A stretch of 14,734 nucleotides of DNA. Source: Desulfurococcales archaeon. Its GTDB lineage: Archaea > Thermoproteota > Thermoprotei_A > Sulfolobales > NBVN01. The position numbers were made by a program, and so were the translations under genes. Position 1 is the stretch's first letter; each line of letters begins with the position of its first letter. The stretch lies in assembly GCA_023255965.1 (NCBI GenBank), contig JAGDWE010000023.1, positions 1 to 14,734 on the forward strand. Direction: 5' to 3'. The notes below the pieces were generated by a model. The model was not told the DNA's origin, did not search any database, and saw nothing but the letters and a program-made list of their open reading frames with translations. This document shows, piece by piece, positions 6,459 to 14,410 of the stretch.

Positions 6459-7649
6459 CTAATAAAGCCCACCCTTAACTCTATGAACATACTTAGATCC
6501 CTCATAGATCAGGCCCACGCTATCACCTAACTTAATCCTATTCGTAATGAGCTTCACTACGTCATCCACATTCCTAGTTATCTCAATATTATCAGCCTTC
6601 ACCTCATCTAGTCCATCGGTCACAATTATTAGTTCTTTATCCTTTAGCCGCTCCCTAATACACGAGGCCACCAGATAGGGCACGACATCGCCCCCCTCAG
6701 GTAGCGACATTTTATCGTAGTTAAGCAGGTAGTCTACGAACTCCCTCGGACCACCTCCCCTACAACTAGTTAGAAGTACTATTAATGAATTCCTATGTGA
6801 GATCATTAAATTATTGAAGAGTGCTTTCATTGACTGATATAGATTAATATTTAGAGGTCTAGCATCAATTACCAGCGTATCGAACTTTCCGGCGACGTCT
6901 CTAATACGTAAATCGCTACACGCATCTACGGCTTTAGCGTAGGAAATACTTAACTCACCAATAGTTCCGTAGATAACTCCACCCCTGACATCGACTACGT
7001 TAATTCCATAGATGTCATTAGGTAGTAACTTTAATACGTAATCTATCTCCGACCTAAATGGATTGCCTTCTATGACGCCCGGTAACGCCATGGGGTGATT
7101 GTAGAACCTTACATGGTGTCTTATTATTGACTCCCTGCTAGATATTCCTGGCAATAATAGCTTAGCACCTCCTGAGAATCCCGACCATGGATGCGGCATA
7201 ATGTAGCTAATAATGAGTATTGCGTCTGAATCGATTACAGACCTAAGTAGCTCTACCGGAATCCCTTGAGGAGTTGTACCTATGTATTCATGGACATCCT
7301 TATCCGCGTTATGTACGTGTATGGGGATGTTAATGTTGCCTACCATGTTGATTGCCTCACTAAGAGTCATCGAATGTAATCCGGTGGCTATGACCACCTC
7401 CACTTCAAGGCCATTTAGGTTGGGTATTATCGAATTAAGCAACTCCTTAGTCGGTGTAGGTCTCGTATTATCTGTTACTAATATCATCAATCTTCTATAA
7501 TTACTTAAGGAATCAATTAGATCCTTTACGGACTCATTAACTACTAGGTGATTGCCTGGAGGGAGGTCGGTATATTTGAGGAAGGTCAAGCTATCCAACT
7601 TGCTTAAAAAATTAATTACTTTATCCTCAATCATCTGATGAGCTCTCAT
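6459..7649 (-). CDS. LarA-family protein (nickel-pincer lactate racemase-like, DUF2088)
   Basis: LarA enzymes racemise or epimerise 2-hydroxy acids with a nickel-pincer nucleotide held on a lysine. The 396-residue protein has TDNTRPTP (59-66), ATGLH (88-92), PHPWSGFSGGAKLLLPG (152-168) and IIRHHVRFY (176-183). Arg63, His92, His153, Lys163 and His179 occupy the order and near-equal spacing of LarA Arg75, His108, His174, Lys184 and His200; the last two intervals match exactly. Cofactor and catalytic residues therefore appear present. Many LarA relatives act on substrates other than lactate, so the substrate is open. No LarB/C/E cofactor genes are in the window. Its ATG overlaps the stop of the upstream transporter gene (ATGA, 4 bases), indicating coupled translation. 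A second ATG lies five codons later. Confidence 0.85.
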   Translation of the reverse strand: MRAHQMIEDKVINFLSKLDSLTFLKYTDLPPGNHLVVNESVKDLIDSLSNYRRLMILVTDNTRPTPTKELLNSIIPNLNGLEVEVVIATGLHSMTLSEAINMVGNINIPIHVHNADKDVHEYIGTTPQGIPVELLRSVIDSDAILIISYIMPHPWSGFSGGAKLLLPGISSRESIIRHHVRFYNHPMALPGVIEGNPFRSEIDYVLKLLPNDIYGINVVDVRGGVIYGTIGELSISYAKAVDACSDLRIRDVAGKFDTLVIDARPLNINLYQSMKALFNNLMISHRNSLIVLLTSCRGGGPREFVDYLLNYDKMSLPEGGDVVPYLVASCIRERLKDKELIIVTDGLDEVKADNIEITRNVDDVVKLITNRIKLGDSVGLIYEGSKYVHRVKGGLY

Positions 7650-9139
7650 AGACCTGCGATGAATGATATTAGGTACAGCAACATCCCACCAAGTAGGACC
7701 CCGCTAAATACTAGCCGGACGCCAGCTACCTTCCTCAGCTCCTTAGGTATCAGGAAGTGATTTACAACTATAGTGACTGGTATGCTTAGGATTTGCTGTA
7801 CCATGCCTAAGTAAGCCCCAAGCTTAATTAATTCTACGGGTTGGTATTGAAATGCGCCGCTAACTATAACTGATAATCCAACTAACGTGAACGCGCTAAG
7901 GAATAGCATGTAAGTCCTTCTGATGCCTAGGTCTTTGACCCTATTTGAGTACACCGTTAGGGTATCTGCCCAAGTTCTGGCCATAGCATCTAATATGCCT
8001 ATTTGAGTGGACCACAGCACAAATATAGCTACAATTAAGTAGATGTAGAGGCCTACGGGTCCTACAATAGCTTCAAAGAACTTAGACTGCATTACCACCG
8101 CCTTAATACCGCTTAGGTCCTGAGGACTTAACTGACCAGCTAGTAATGCAGGCCTTAGCAACGCTCCAGCCAAGTACGTGAAGAGGAATAGCGATAACAG
8201 GCTTGGTATGAAGAAGAATAACATGGCCTCGGACTCTAATAGCTTAACCCACTTCCTGAGCCTTAGAACGCCATCACCGCTTACGTCCGGTAAGAACCCT
8301 AACTGCGATATAGTTGTCGGTTTACCTAGTAGTCCAGGTATCCTACCAACATATGCGGCCATACCTAACCCCTTATCCCTAACATATAGCGAGTAGAAGG
8401 CATTGCCCATAGCACCTAATCCAGCCCATGCGATGGCTGAAGCGAGCAACCTCATATCAACTCCTTGAGGTACGTAGCCAAAGCTGACTAAACCGCCTAA
8501 GGCGTTGGCTAGAGAGGCTGGGTTATTAATTGCAATCACAGATGCTGAAATTATTAAACCTACATTAAACACTATCATGCTGATGAAGCTGGCCAGGTAT
8601 AGGCCGTTGTAGACGTAACGCGGGATCACTAAGGCAGCAACACATACTAAGTATGAAATCACCCCCCACCCCACGAGATCTATAGGGCTTTTCCCAGTAG
8701 CTATGTTGGCGAAGGTCCATAAAGCAACAGCTGAACTCACAGCCCAACTTGGCCATATAAGCGATACAGTCATTGCTAACAGCCAGAGCACAACCCACAC
8801 TCCCCTACCAGGCACTCTTCCAGTGCCTTGAATCCAGCTCTCACCAGTAACAATTGTCCATCTACATGACTCAACAACCCAGAAATACTGAACGATTAAT
8901 GCTAGTGGTATAATCCATAGTAATCCATATCCATGCTGAGTCACTAAAACCGGCCAAAGTATTAACTCACCAGCGCCTATGGCCATGGCAGTCAATATCG
9001 CTCCAGGCCCTACAACACCTAATAAGTTTCTAGGAGGCTCAGGTACTTCCTTTATGCCTAACAGAACTCTATTGAATTTAGTTATAGAACCTAGGGCGGA
9101 TAGTAGTCTTGATTTAACTTCAGCCTCCCCTACATCCAT
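7646..9139 (-). CDS. Nramp-fold (SLC11-like) membrane transporter lacking canonical metal motifs
   Basis: A 497-residue protein with about eleven or twelve hydrophobic spans, an Nramp-like N-terminus (GVVGPGAILTAMAIGAGE, 41-58) and clear resemblance in the sixth helix (AGLGAMGNAFYSLYVRDKG, 239-257). True Nramp metal transporters carry Asp-Pro-Gly-Asn in helix 1 and Met-Pro-His in helix 6. Here the corresponding places read GAGE and AMGN, so the Mn/Fe-coordinating set is missing and the cargo is uncertain (another ion or an organic solute). It is translationally coupled to the LarA-like gene, suggesting a hydroxy acid or a LarA cofactor metal as possible cargo, but that is inference. The ATG at 9139 has an AGGTG 11 bases upstream; see also the mini-ORF overlapping this start. 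Confidence 0.8.
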   Translation of the reverse strand: MDVGEAEVKSRLLSALGSITKFNRVLLGIKEVPEPPRNLLGVVGPGAILTAMAIGAGELILWPVLVTQHGYGLLWIIPLALIVQYFWVVESCRWTIVTGESWIQGTGRVPGRGVWVVLWLLAMTVSLIWPSWAVSSAVALWTFANIATGKSPIDLVGWGVISYLVCVAALVIPRYVYNGLYLASFISMIVFNVGLIISASVIAINNPASLANALGGLVSFGYVPQGVDMRLLASAIAWAGLGAMGNAFYSLYVRDKGLGMAAYVGRIPGLLGKPTTISQLGFLPDVSGDGVLRLRKWVKLLESEAMLFFFIPSLLSLFLFTYLAGALLRPALLAGQLSPQDLSGIKAVVMQSKFFEAIVGPVGLYIYLIVAIFVLWSTQIGILDAMARTWADTLTVYSNRVKDLGIRRTYMLFLSAFTLVGLSVIVSGAFQYQPVELIKLGAYLGMVQQILSIPVTIVVNHFLIPKELRKVAGVRLVFSGVLLGGMLLYLISFIAGL

Positions 9140-9153
9140 TGGTATTGGGACAC
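9130..9153 (-). CDS. Possible 7-codon leader ORF overlapping the transporter start
   Basis: On the minus strand a consensus SD GAGGTG (9160-9165) precedes a GTG (9151-9153) by six bases, the same SD-to-start spacing seen for livK and livG. The frame reads MSQYQWM and stops at 9130-9132, just inside the transporter gene. The transporter ATG at 9137-9139 itself has a less well spaced SD. It might couple or modulate translation, or be chance. Confidence 0.2.
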   Translation of the reverse strand: MSQYQWM

Positions 9154-9261
9154 CTAAGACACCTCACTACTCTTTAGGGGGGAGCTTCTTAAACATTTCC
9201 ATAACCTGAAATTAAAAATTATTTAATACGTTAAAGGAGTGCATCCCTAACCGAACTCCTC

Positions 9262-9279
9262 CTCGCCCTAAAGGGTGAG
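9262..9279 (-). repeat. Hairpin resembling an IS605-type end
   Basis: CTCGCCCT (9262-9269) pairs with AGGGTGAG (9272-9279), one G-U pair included. Read on the minus strand it gives CTCACCCTTTAGGGCGAG followed by GAGGAG, resembling the hairpin at 14696-14713 and the subterminal hairpins common in archaeal IS605 elements. No transposase is nearby. It lies in the 236-base gap between the Nramp-like gene and livM, which otherwise holds only the promoter region of the Nramp-like gene (AT-rich TATA-like stretches, minus strand, around 9190-9230). Confidence 0.3.
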
Positions 9280-9375
9280 ACCTTCAGATATGATCGATAC
9301 ACAAAATATTATATGATAATCTTAAGGGGGATGAAGAGATTACCTCATCAGGGACCTCAGATTTTAATTAATTCA

Positions 9376-10419
9376 TCAACGTCTTCCAAGAAATTCCTCG
9401 AGCTTCCTCCTAGGTAATGTGAAGATAGGTTTCTCTGGCAGTATGCCTTGAGGCCTGAATATCGCTATTAACACTATTGCTAACCCTACAAAAGTATATT
9501 CAAGCCATACGGGGTCGAATGGAACGAAGGGCGCTAGAGCACCTCTATAAGTTACTATAATTGTCTTAACGATTACGAAGACTAACACACCTAAAGTAAC
9601 GCCAATGTTGTTTCCAGTTCCCCCTAACATCATGAACGCCCACGGCCAGAAGGTCCATGTAACCCTAGTGTAGGTTGTTGCTATAGCGCTACCGGTATAG
9701 AATGCGTTAAGCGCCCCAGCTAGGGATGCTATTGAAGCACCTACCATTAAGGCGCATGTCCTTATCTTAGCTATGTCCCTACCGTAAACAGCTATCGCTA
9801 GTTCCGAGTCCCTCATAGCTCTTAATACCCTTCCGAAGGGTGACTTCGTAAGTAATTCAACAAATATTAGGATCAGTATCGCGAAAGTAAGTAACGTAAA
9901 GGTAGCTACAATGAACCTAAGCCCACCAGCCCATCTAAATGGATCTGGAACTAATACCCCGGTAGTTCCACCCATTAACGGCTGATAGTAGTAGGATATT
10001 AGCATTAATGTTTCACCCATCGCTAGTAGAGTTATTCCTAAGTAAGCTTCCTTCAACCTAATAGCAGGCCTAGACGTTAGGTACCCAATAAATGCCCCTG
10101 CAATCATAGCTATTATCAGTGTAAGGATGAATATGCCCACTGAGAGCGCCGGATTAGATTCAAGCACTCTATTAATAGCATCAACAACTTTGTAATTATA
10201 CTCGTAGGAACTGTACTCAACGCCATACGGGTAACCATATATTGCAGCAAGAATCCTACCAGGTATAGCACTAGCTACTAAGGCGCCGGTAAGTACTGCA
10301 AGGACTCGACCAAATTGCGGTAAACCAGCATACCCTACTTCTATATTTAGGCTTAATGTTACGATTAGATATATGCTGAAATCGACGAGGACGTAGAGGA
10401 CTATGGGTGGTATCTCCAT
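9376..10419 (-). CDS. livM: Branched-chain amino acid-type ABC transporter permease LivM
   Basis: One of the two membrane subunits of a Liv/HAAT-type importer for branched-chain amino acids or related amides. The 347-residue protein has about eight to ten hydrophobic helices and typical LivM blocks: EVGYAGLPQFG near residues 27-37, KEAYLGITLLAMGE in the middle, and the cytoplasmic coupling loop GRVLRAMRDSELAIAVYGRD that docks onto the ATPase. A conserved LGGTGNNIGVTLG-like loop precedes the last helices. Its ATG shares one base with the livH stop (TAATG) and an SD GGGGTGA sits 7 bases upstream, so livH and livM are translated as a pair. Substrate cannot be fixed from the permease. Confidence 0.9.
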   Translation of the reverse strand: MEIPPIVLYVLVDFSIYLIVTLSLNIEVGYAGLPQFGRVLAVLTGALVASAIPGRILAAIYGYPYGVEYSSYEYNYKVVDAINRVLESNPALSVGIFILTLIIAMIAGAFIGYLTSRPAIRLKEAYLGITLLAMGETLMLISYYYQPLMGGTTGVLVPDPFRWAGGLRFIVATFTLLTFAILILIFVELLTKSPFGRVLRAMRDSELAIAVYGRDIAKIRTCALMVGASIASLAGALNAFYTGSAIATTYTRVTWTFWPWAFMMLGGTGNNIGVTLGVLVFVIVKTIIVTYRGALAPFVPFDPVWLEYTFVGLAIVLIAIFRPQGILPEKPIFTLPRRKLEEFLGRR

Positions 10420-11348
10420 TACTTAATCACCCCAATTCTATATAGTAACCTAGGCCAGTTAATCCCTGCTAGGCCCTTAGGATATACGAGTAACGTTACT
10501 GCCATGGCAATTAGCGGTATCACCGGCCTGTAAGGCAGTATCCAACCACCTACGATGCCTGAAAGTATGAGTATTCCTAGGTACTCACTCATCCCTATTA
10601 ACAACCCTCCTAACATGCTGCCATTTATACTATATAAACCACCCACAATACTTGAGGCGAACATGGATACAACCATGCTATTACCTACCGTAGGATCGCC
10701 GGCGATACTTAATGATGCTAGGGCACCTCCAAGGCCTGCTAAACCACCTCCTATAAGCCATGATGCTAAGTAAATGATATTTGGATTTATCCCTAGGATG
10801 CTAGCTAAGTTAGGATTCTCGATAGTAGCCCTCATAGCAGTACCGAACTTAGTTCTAGCCAGAAATAAGTGGAGCGCTGCTATGGTGCTGACTACTATTA
10901 TTGGTGATATTACAGCAGATGCCGGAATTCCCAATAAACTGAAATCGTACGTCTCAAGGACTATCCTTCTGGCATATAGCTTATAAGTCCTCGTTAGATA
11001 ATCAGCGAACATCTGAATAAAAGATAGGAATACTAGATCAACACCCAACGTAGACATCATTAATGTTATTGGTGAGGCATTTCTCCTAAGTAGCGGGCCT
11101 ATCACGAGTAGGTATACAAGCACTCCTAGGAATCCAACAAAAATGAAAGCCACTGGTAGGTACATGTACGGGTTACCTCCTGCAATGAACACTAATGCAA
11201 ATACTATGTAGAATGCCCATGTAACGAATGTAGCATGTGCGAAATTGAATGTCCTCGTACACATATATATTAAAGTAATTCCAGCGGCCATTAACGCCAA
11301 GCTACTTGCGTATGAGACCGCCTTAGCTATCGCGATGACAGGTAGCAT
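10419..11348 (-). CDS. livH: Branched-chain amino acid-type ABC transporter permease LivH
   Basis: The second membrane subunit of the importer, 309 residues with about eight hydrophobic spans. LivH features include ALMAAGITLIYMCTRTFNFAHA near the N-terminus (the family pattern is GLxLIYxxxxxxNFAHG), the coupling loop TKFGTAMRATIENPNLASILGIN, and a glycine-rich GGGLAGLGGALASL stretch. It is first in the minus-strand pair, divergent from livK. A TATA box about 37 bases upstream predicts an 11-base leader without an evident SD. The ATG at 11346-11348 fits both the promoter and the family N-terminus. Confidence 0.92.
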   Translation of the reverse strand: MLPVIAIAKAVSYASSLALMAAGITLIYMCTRTFNFAHATFVTWAFYIVFALVFIAGGNPYMYLPVAFIFVGFLGVLVYLLVIGPLLRRNASPITLMMSTLGVDLVFLSFIQMFADYLTRTYKLYARRIVLETYDFSLLGIPASAVISPIIVVSTIAALHLFLARTKFGTAMRATIENPNLASILGINPNIIYLASWLIGGGLAGLGGALASLSIAGDPTVGNSMVVSMFASSIVGGLYSINGSMLGGLLIGMSEYLGILILSGIVGGWILPYRPVIPLIAMAVTLLVYPKGLAGINWPRLLYRIGVIK

Positions 11349-11358
11349 ATTAAATCAC

Positions 11359-11452
11359 TAAACTAACTCATAGTATATAGTTTATAAGCATATCTCTAAG
11401 GATGATGATTAGTTTACTAAGGCAATCAATACCTAATAATAAGATTTTTAAG
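11359..11452. promoter_or_regulatory. Divergent liv promoters with TAGTTTA heptamer repeats
   Basis: The minus-strand livH promoter is the GCTTATAAACT box (11379-11389), and the plus-strand livK promoter is the GATTTTTAAGC box (11443-11453). The heptamer TAGTTTA occurs at 11378-11384 and 11410-11416, and inverted (TAAACTA) at 11359-11365. The first and last form an inverted repeat around 12 bases, and the copy at 11410 is part of the palindrome TTAGT-TT-ACTAA (11409-11420). One copy overlaps the livH TATA box. This suggests one regulator controls both transcripts, but no regulator gene is in the cluster. Confidence 0.45.
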
Positions 11453-11485
11453 CTCTAATATACTAGGATCTAAGAGGTGTTTAAT

Positions 11486-12799
11486 ATGGTAAATCAGAAG
11501 ACTGTAATAGTAGCTATAGTCCTACTCCTAGTTGGTTTAGGCATAGGCTATGGGGTCGGAATTGCCGTGGCTCCGGTGAGGACTGTTACGACAACTATAA
11601 CTGCTACAGCTGGAGTATCGGTTGGCTTAAGAGGTGCGGTACCGATAGCTGCATTATTACCGCTTACAGGTACGTTAAGCTCCTTCGGTGAGGAGAATAA
11701 GGTCGCGATAGAATTAGCTGTTAGTGAAGTTAATGACTGGCTTAAATCCATCGGAGCCCCTTGGTACTTACAGCTAGTGGTTGAGGATACTGCAACAGAC
11801 CCTAAGACGGCTTTAGACAAGGTAAGGATGCTACATGGAAGGGGGATAAAGTTCTTCATCGGTCCTATGGGTAGCGGTGAAATTAGGGAGATTAAGTCCT
11901 ACGTGGACTCCAATAAACTGCTCGTAATTAGCCAGTCATCTACGTCGCCAGCCTTATCGATTCCAGGCGACTTCATACTGAGGTACTGCCCAGACGACAA
12001 CGTTCAGGGTCCAGCCATAGCTAGGGTAGCGTTTGATGCTGGAGTTAGGTACTTAATACCCGTATGGTTAGGTAATGCGTGGGGTGACGGTCTTAAGGAC
12101 GCTACTGTCAAGGCATTCCTCAACCTACTTAAGAAGTACAACGAGCAGGGCGCGGTACATGAAGGTTTAAGGATTCAGGAAGGCGGTAAGGAGTTCTCAG
12201 TGGAGGTAGCTAAGTTGAATGACTACGTTACTGAGTGGGTAAGTAAGTATGGTGTTGATAAGGTTGGAGTCCTACTTATAACGTACGAAGAGGCGATACC
12301 GTTCTTCACGGTCGCAAGTAAGTACGATATCCTCGGTAAGGTTAAGTGGTTCGGTAGTGACGGTACTGCAGGTAATGCACTACTAGCATCTACAAAGGAG
12401 ACAGCTGAGTTCGCAAATAAAGTTAAGTTCATCAGCACCATTGCCGCACCCTCTGAAACACCTAAGTTCGAGTATGTTAAGAATCATATAGTGAAGACGT
12501 TAGGTAGGGTACCAGCTCCCTATGCCTATAATTCCTACGACATAGTCTGGACCCTAGCCATGGCATTAGCCGTAGTTAACGATTATAACCCGGAGAAGGT
12601 TAGGGATGTGTTACCTAAGGTAGTTGAGAACTACTATGGTGCTAGCGGCTGGTTTAAGCTTAATGAAGCCGGTGATAGAGCGTTTGCAGACTACGAGTTA
12701 TGGGCCATTATTAAGGAGGGTGATAAATACGTATGGAAGGTTGTTGGCGTTTGGAGAGGTGCTACGGACTCTATAGACTGGAAAATGAAGTTCTATTAA
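11486..12799 (+). CDS. livK: ABC transporter substrate-binding protein, LivK family
   Basis: The extracytoplasmic receptor that delivers ligand to LivHM. Residues 6-30 are a hydrophobic signal/anchor (VIVAIVLLLVGLGIGYGVGI). A Thr-rich linker (33-41) follows, then a periplasmic-binding fold starting PIAALLPLTGTLSSFGEENK, the standard opening of this family. No lipoprotein Cys is seen, so membrane anchoring by the uncleaved helix or a signal cut is likely. The protein has 437 residues, a common length. A GTG at 11477 gives a slightly longer frame, but the GAGGTG at 11474-11479 is an ideal SD six bases before the ATG at 11486, so I choose the ATG. It is the first gene of the plus-strand unit livK-livG-livF. 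The ligand could be branched-chain amino acids, amides or other amino acids. Confidence 0.92.
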   Translation: MVNQKTVIVAIVLLLVGLGIGYGVGIAVAPVRTVTTTITATAGVSVGLRGAVPIAALLPLTGTLSSFGEENKVAIELAVSEVNDWLKSIGAPWYLQLVVEDTATDPKTALDKVRMLHGRGIKFFIGPMGSGEIREIKSYVDSNKLLVISQSSTSPALSIPGDFILRYCPDDNVQGPAIARVAFDAGVRYLIPVWLGNAWGDGLKDATVKAFLNLLKKYNEQGAVHEGLRIQEGGKEFSVEVAKLNDYVTEWVSKYGVDKVGVLLITYEEAIPFFTVASKYDILGKVKWFGSDGTAGNALLASTKETAEFANKVKFISTIAAPSETPKFEYVKNHIVKTLGRVPAPYAYNSYDIVWTLAMALAVVNDYNPEKVRDVLPKVVENYYGASGWFKLNEAGDRAFADYELWAIIKEGDKYVWKVVGVWRGATDSIDWKMKFY

Positions 12800-12832
12800 A
12801 GGCTTAACTTTAAATAAAAGATTTTTAGGTAG

Positions 12833-12881
12833 TTCCTATAGGAAACCTTATATTTGTTGTGTACCTACCCTTAATAAGGTG
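12833..12881 (+). promoter_or_regulatory. livG promoter with perfect palindrome
   Basis: A perfect 12-base palindrome TTCCTATAGGAA (12833-12844) ends a few bases before a TATA-like CTTATATTTG (12848-12857). Transcription from it would start near 12876, at the SD-like AAGGTG (12876-12881). The palindrome overlaps where TFB would bind. A T-rich stretch (ATTTTTAGG, 12821-12829) just upstream could end the livK message, so livG-livF may be transcribed separately from livK. Confidence 0.4.
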
Positions 12882-12887
12882 TTGGAA

Positions 12888-13652
12888 GTGAGCAACGATG
12901 ATTACATGTTAGTAACAAAAGACGTTACCAAGGCGTTTGGAGGCCTAGTAGCCGTCAGAAGAGTAAGTATAAACGTTAGGAGGGGAAGCATAACCATGCT
13001 TATGGGACCTAACGGTGCAGGTAAGACCACATTCGTAAATACGTGTACTGGGGTGTATAAGCCAGATGAGGGCCGGATATACTTTGATGGCATTGATATA
13101 ACTGGGCTTCCGCCGCATAAGGTGTTTAAGTTGGGCTTCGTTAGGACGTTCCAGATACCAATTCCATTTCAATCGCTTACTGTACTAGAGAACGTGTTAG
13201 CGGCGATGAATAGTAATGGCGAGCACCCATTAATAGCGCCAATTAGGAGAGCTTGGATTAGGGAGGAGGAGGAAAGCGTTAAGAAGGCGTTCGACATATT
13301 AAATAAGGTCGGGCTAAGCGCATTTTGGGACCTTCCAGCATATAAGTTAGGGGCAGCCCAACTTAAGATGTTGGAGGTTGCTAGGGCCTTGGCAGCTGGT
13401 GCTAAGTTAATAGCTTTAGATGAACCGGTAGGGGGCGTCGACCCTGCATATGCGCACAGGATCTTCAACTACATAAGGTGCTTAAAGGAGGATCTTAAGA
13501 TGACCTTCCTGCTTATTGAGCATAGGATAGACGTAGCGCTACGATACGTGGACTACGTCTACGTAATGGATAAGGGGGCCCTAATTGCTGAGGGAACTCC
13601 GGACGAGGTGGTTAGGAACCCTAAGGTGATCGAGATATACATTGGTGAATAG
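12888..13652 (+). CDS. livG: Branched-chain amino acid-type ABC transporter ATPase LivG
   Basis: First ATPase of the Liv importer, about 254 residues. Walker A GPNGAGKT (40-47), Q-loop Gln89, Walker B LIALDEP (174-180), switch His212 and the LivG-type YxGxxxFVRTFQ region (here KLGFVRTFQ, 81-89) are all present. The signature motif is unusual: LGAAQ (154-158) replaces the LSYGQ/LSGGQ expected, followed by the normal helix LKMLEVARALA. The D-loop reads VGGVDP instead of the common AAGLNP. The frame can be read back to a GTG at 12879, but AAGGTG (12876-12881) fits as SD for the GTG at 12888 with the same six-base spacing as livK. An ATG at 12906 is also possible. Confidence 0.9.
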   Translation: MSNDDYMLVTKDVTKAFGGLVAVRRVSINVRRGSITMLMGPNGAGKTTFVNTCTGVYKPDEGRIYFDGIDITGLPPHKVFKLGFVRTFQIPIPFQSLTVLENVLAAMNSNGEHPLIAPIRRAWIREEEESVKKAFDILNKVGLSAFWDLPAYKLGAAQLKMLEVARALAAGAKLIALDEPVGGVDPAYAHRIFNYIRCLKEDLKMTFLLIEHRIDVALRYVDYVYVMDKGALIAEGTPDEVVRNPKVIEIYIGE

Positions 13653-13653
13653 T

Positions 13654-14373
13654 ATGGCATTGCTAGAGGTTAGGAACTTAATATCCGGCTACGGCAAGTT
13701 CAGGGTGCTACATAACGTTACCTTGGATGTTAGAGAAAGGGAGGTAACGGTTATCGTAGGTCCTAATGGCGCGGGTAAGACCACACTACTTAATAGCATT
13801 ATGGGCATAGCTACTGTTTTTGATGGAGTCATCCGATATGATGGTAGGAACATTAGGGGATTACCCACCCACATGATATCTAGGATGGGCATAGCATATT
13901 TACCTCAGATGGGCAACGTCTTTACTGATCTCACTGTAGCTGAAAACCTTAGACTGGCATCCTACCTACTCGATAAGTCTGAAGTTAATGAGAGGTTGGG
14001 CGAGGTTTTAGAGCTCTTCCCAGTACTTAAGAGCTTCCTGAATAGGAAGGCCGGTACCTTAAGCGGAGGCGAGAGGAGAATGTTAGCTATAGCTATGGGG
14101 TTGATGAGGAGACCTAGGCTGTTGTTACTCGATGAGATAACCACTGACCTAGCCCCCATAATAGCTAAGAGAGTACTAAAGCAGGTTGTTGACTTAAGGG
14201 ATAAGTTAGGACTTACGGTGGTTCTCGTAGAGCAAATGGCTAGGATGGCCTTAGAGCTAGGCGATTACGCATACTTACTAGTTAGCGGAAGCATAAGGTT
14301 CAGTGGTAAGGCGCCGGAACTACTTAGCCACCCTGACTTCGCCGAGTTATACTTAGGCGTTAAGAAAATCTAG
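13654..14373 (+). CDS. livF: Branched-chain amino acid-type ABC transporter ATPase LivF
   Basis: Second ATPase of the Liv importer, 239 residues. Walker A GPNGAGKT (36-43), Q-loop Gln85 (IAYLPQMGNVF), signature LSGGERR (136-142) and Walker B LLLLDE (156-161) are present. LivF proteins typically have EQNA at the switch position, here EQMA, so the absence of the switch His is normal. The segment after the catalytic Glu reads ITTDLAP instead of the usual PSLGLAP, a departure in the D-loop area. The ATG at 13654 follows the livG TAG by one base and has GGTGA (13644-13648) as SD. A TTG at 13642 is a longer but less likely start. It closes the plus-strand operon. Confidence 0.92.
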   Translation: MALLEVRNLISGYGKFRVLHNVTLDVREREVTVIVGPNGAGKTTLLNSIMGIATVFDGVIRYDGRNIRGLPTHMISRMGIAYLPQMGNVFTDLTVAENLRLASYLLDKSEVNERLGEVLELFPVLKSFLNRKAGTLSGGERRMLAIAMGLMRRPRLLLLDEITTDLAPIIAKRVLKQVVDLRDKLGLTVVLVEQMARMALELGDYAYLLVSGSIRFSGKAPELLSHPDFAELYLGVKKI

Positions 14374-14410
14374 AAGTGCTAGTATAGACAACAAAAGAAC
14401 GTTATACTGA

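Noticed and set aside
7646..9139. Calling the transporter MntH (manganese/iron importer)
   Set aside because: The DPGN and MPH metal-site motifs are absent, so the specific name would be misleading.
14160..14373. LivF as an inactive ATPase because the switch His is missing
   Set aside because: Gln at that position (EQNA-like) is usual for LivF, so it is not a defect.
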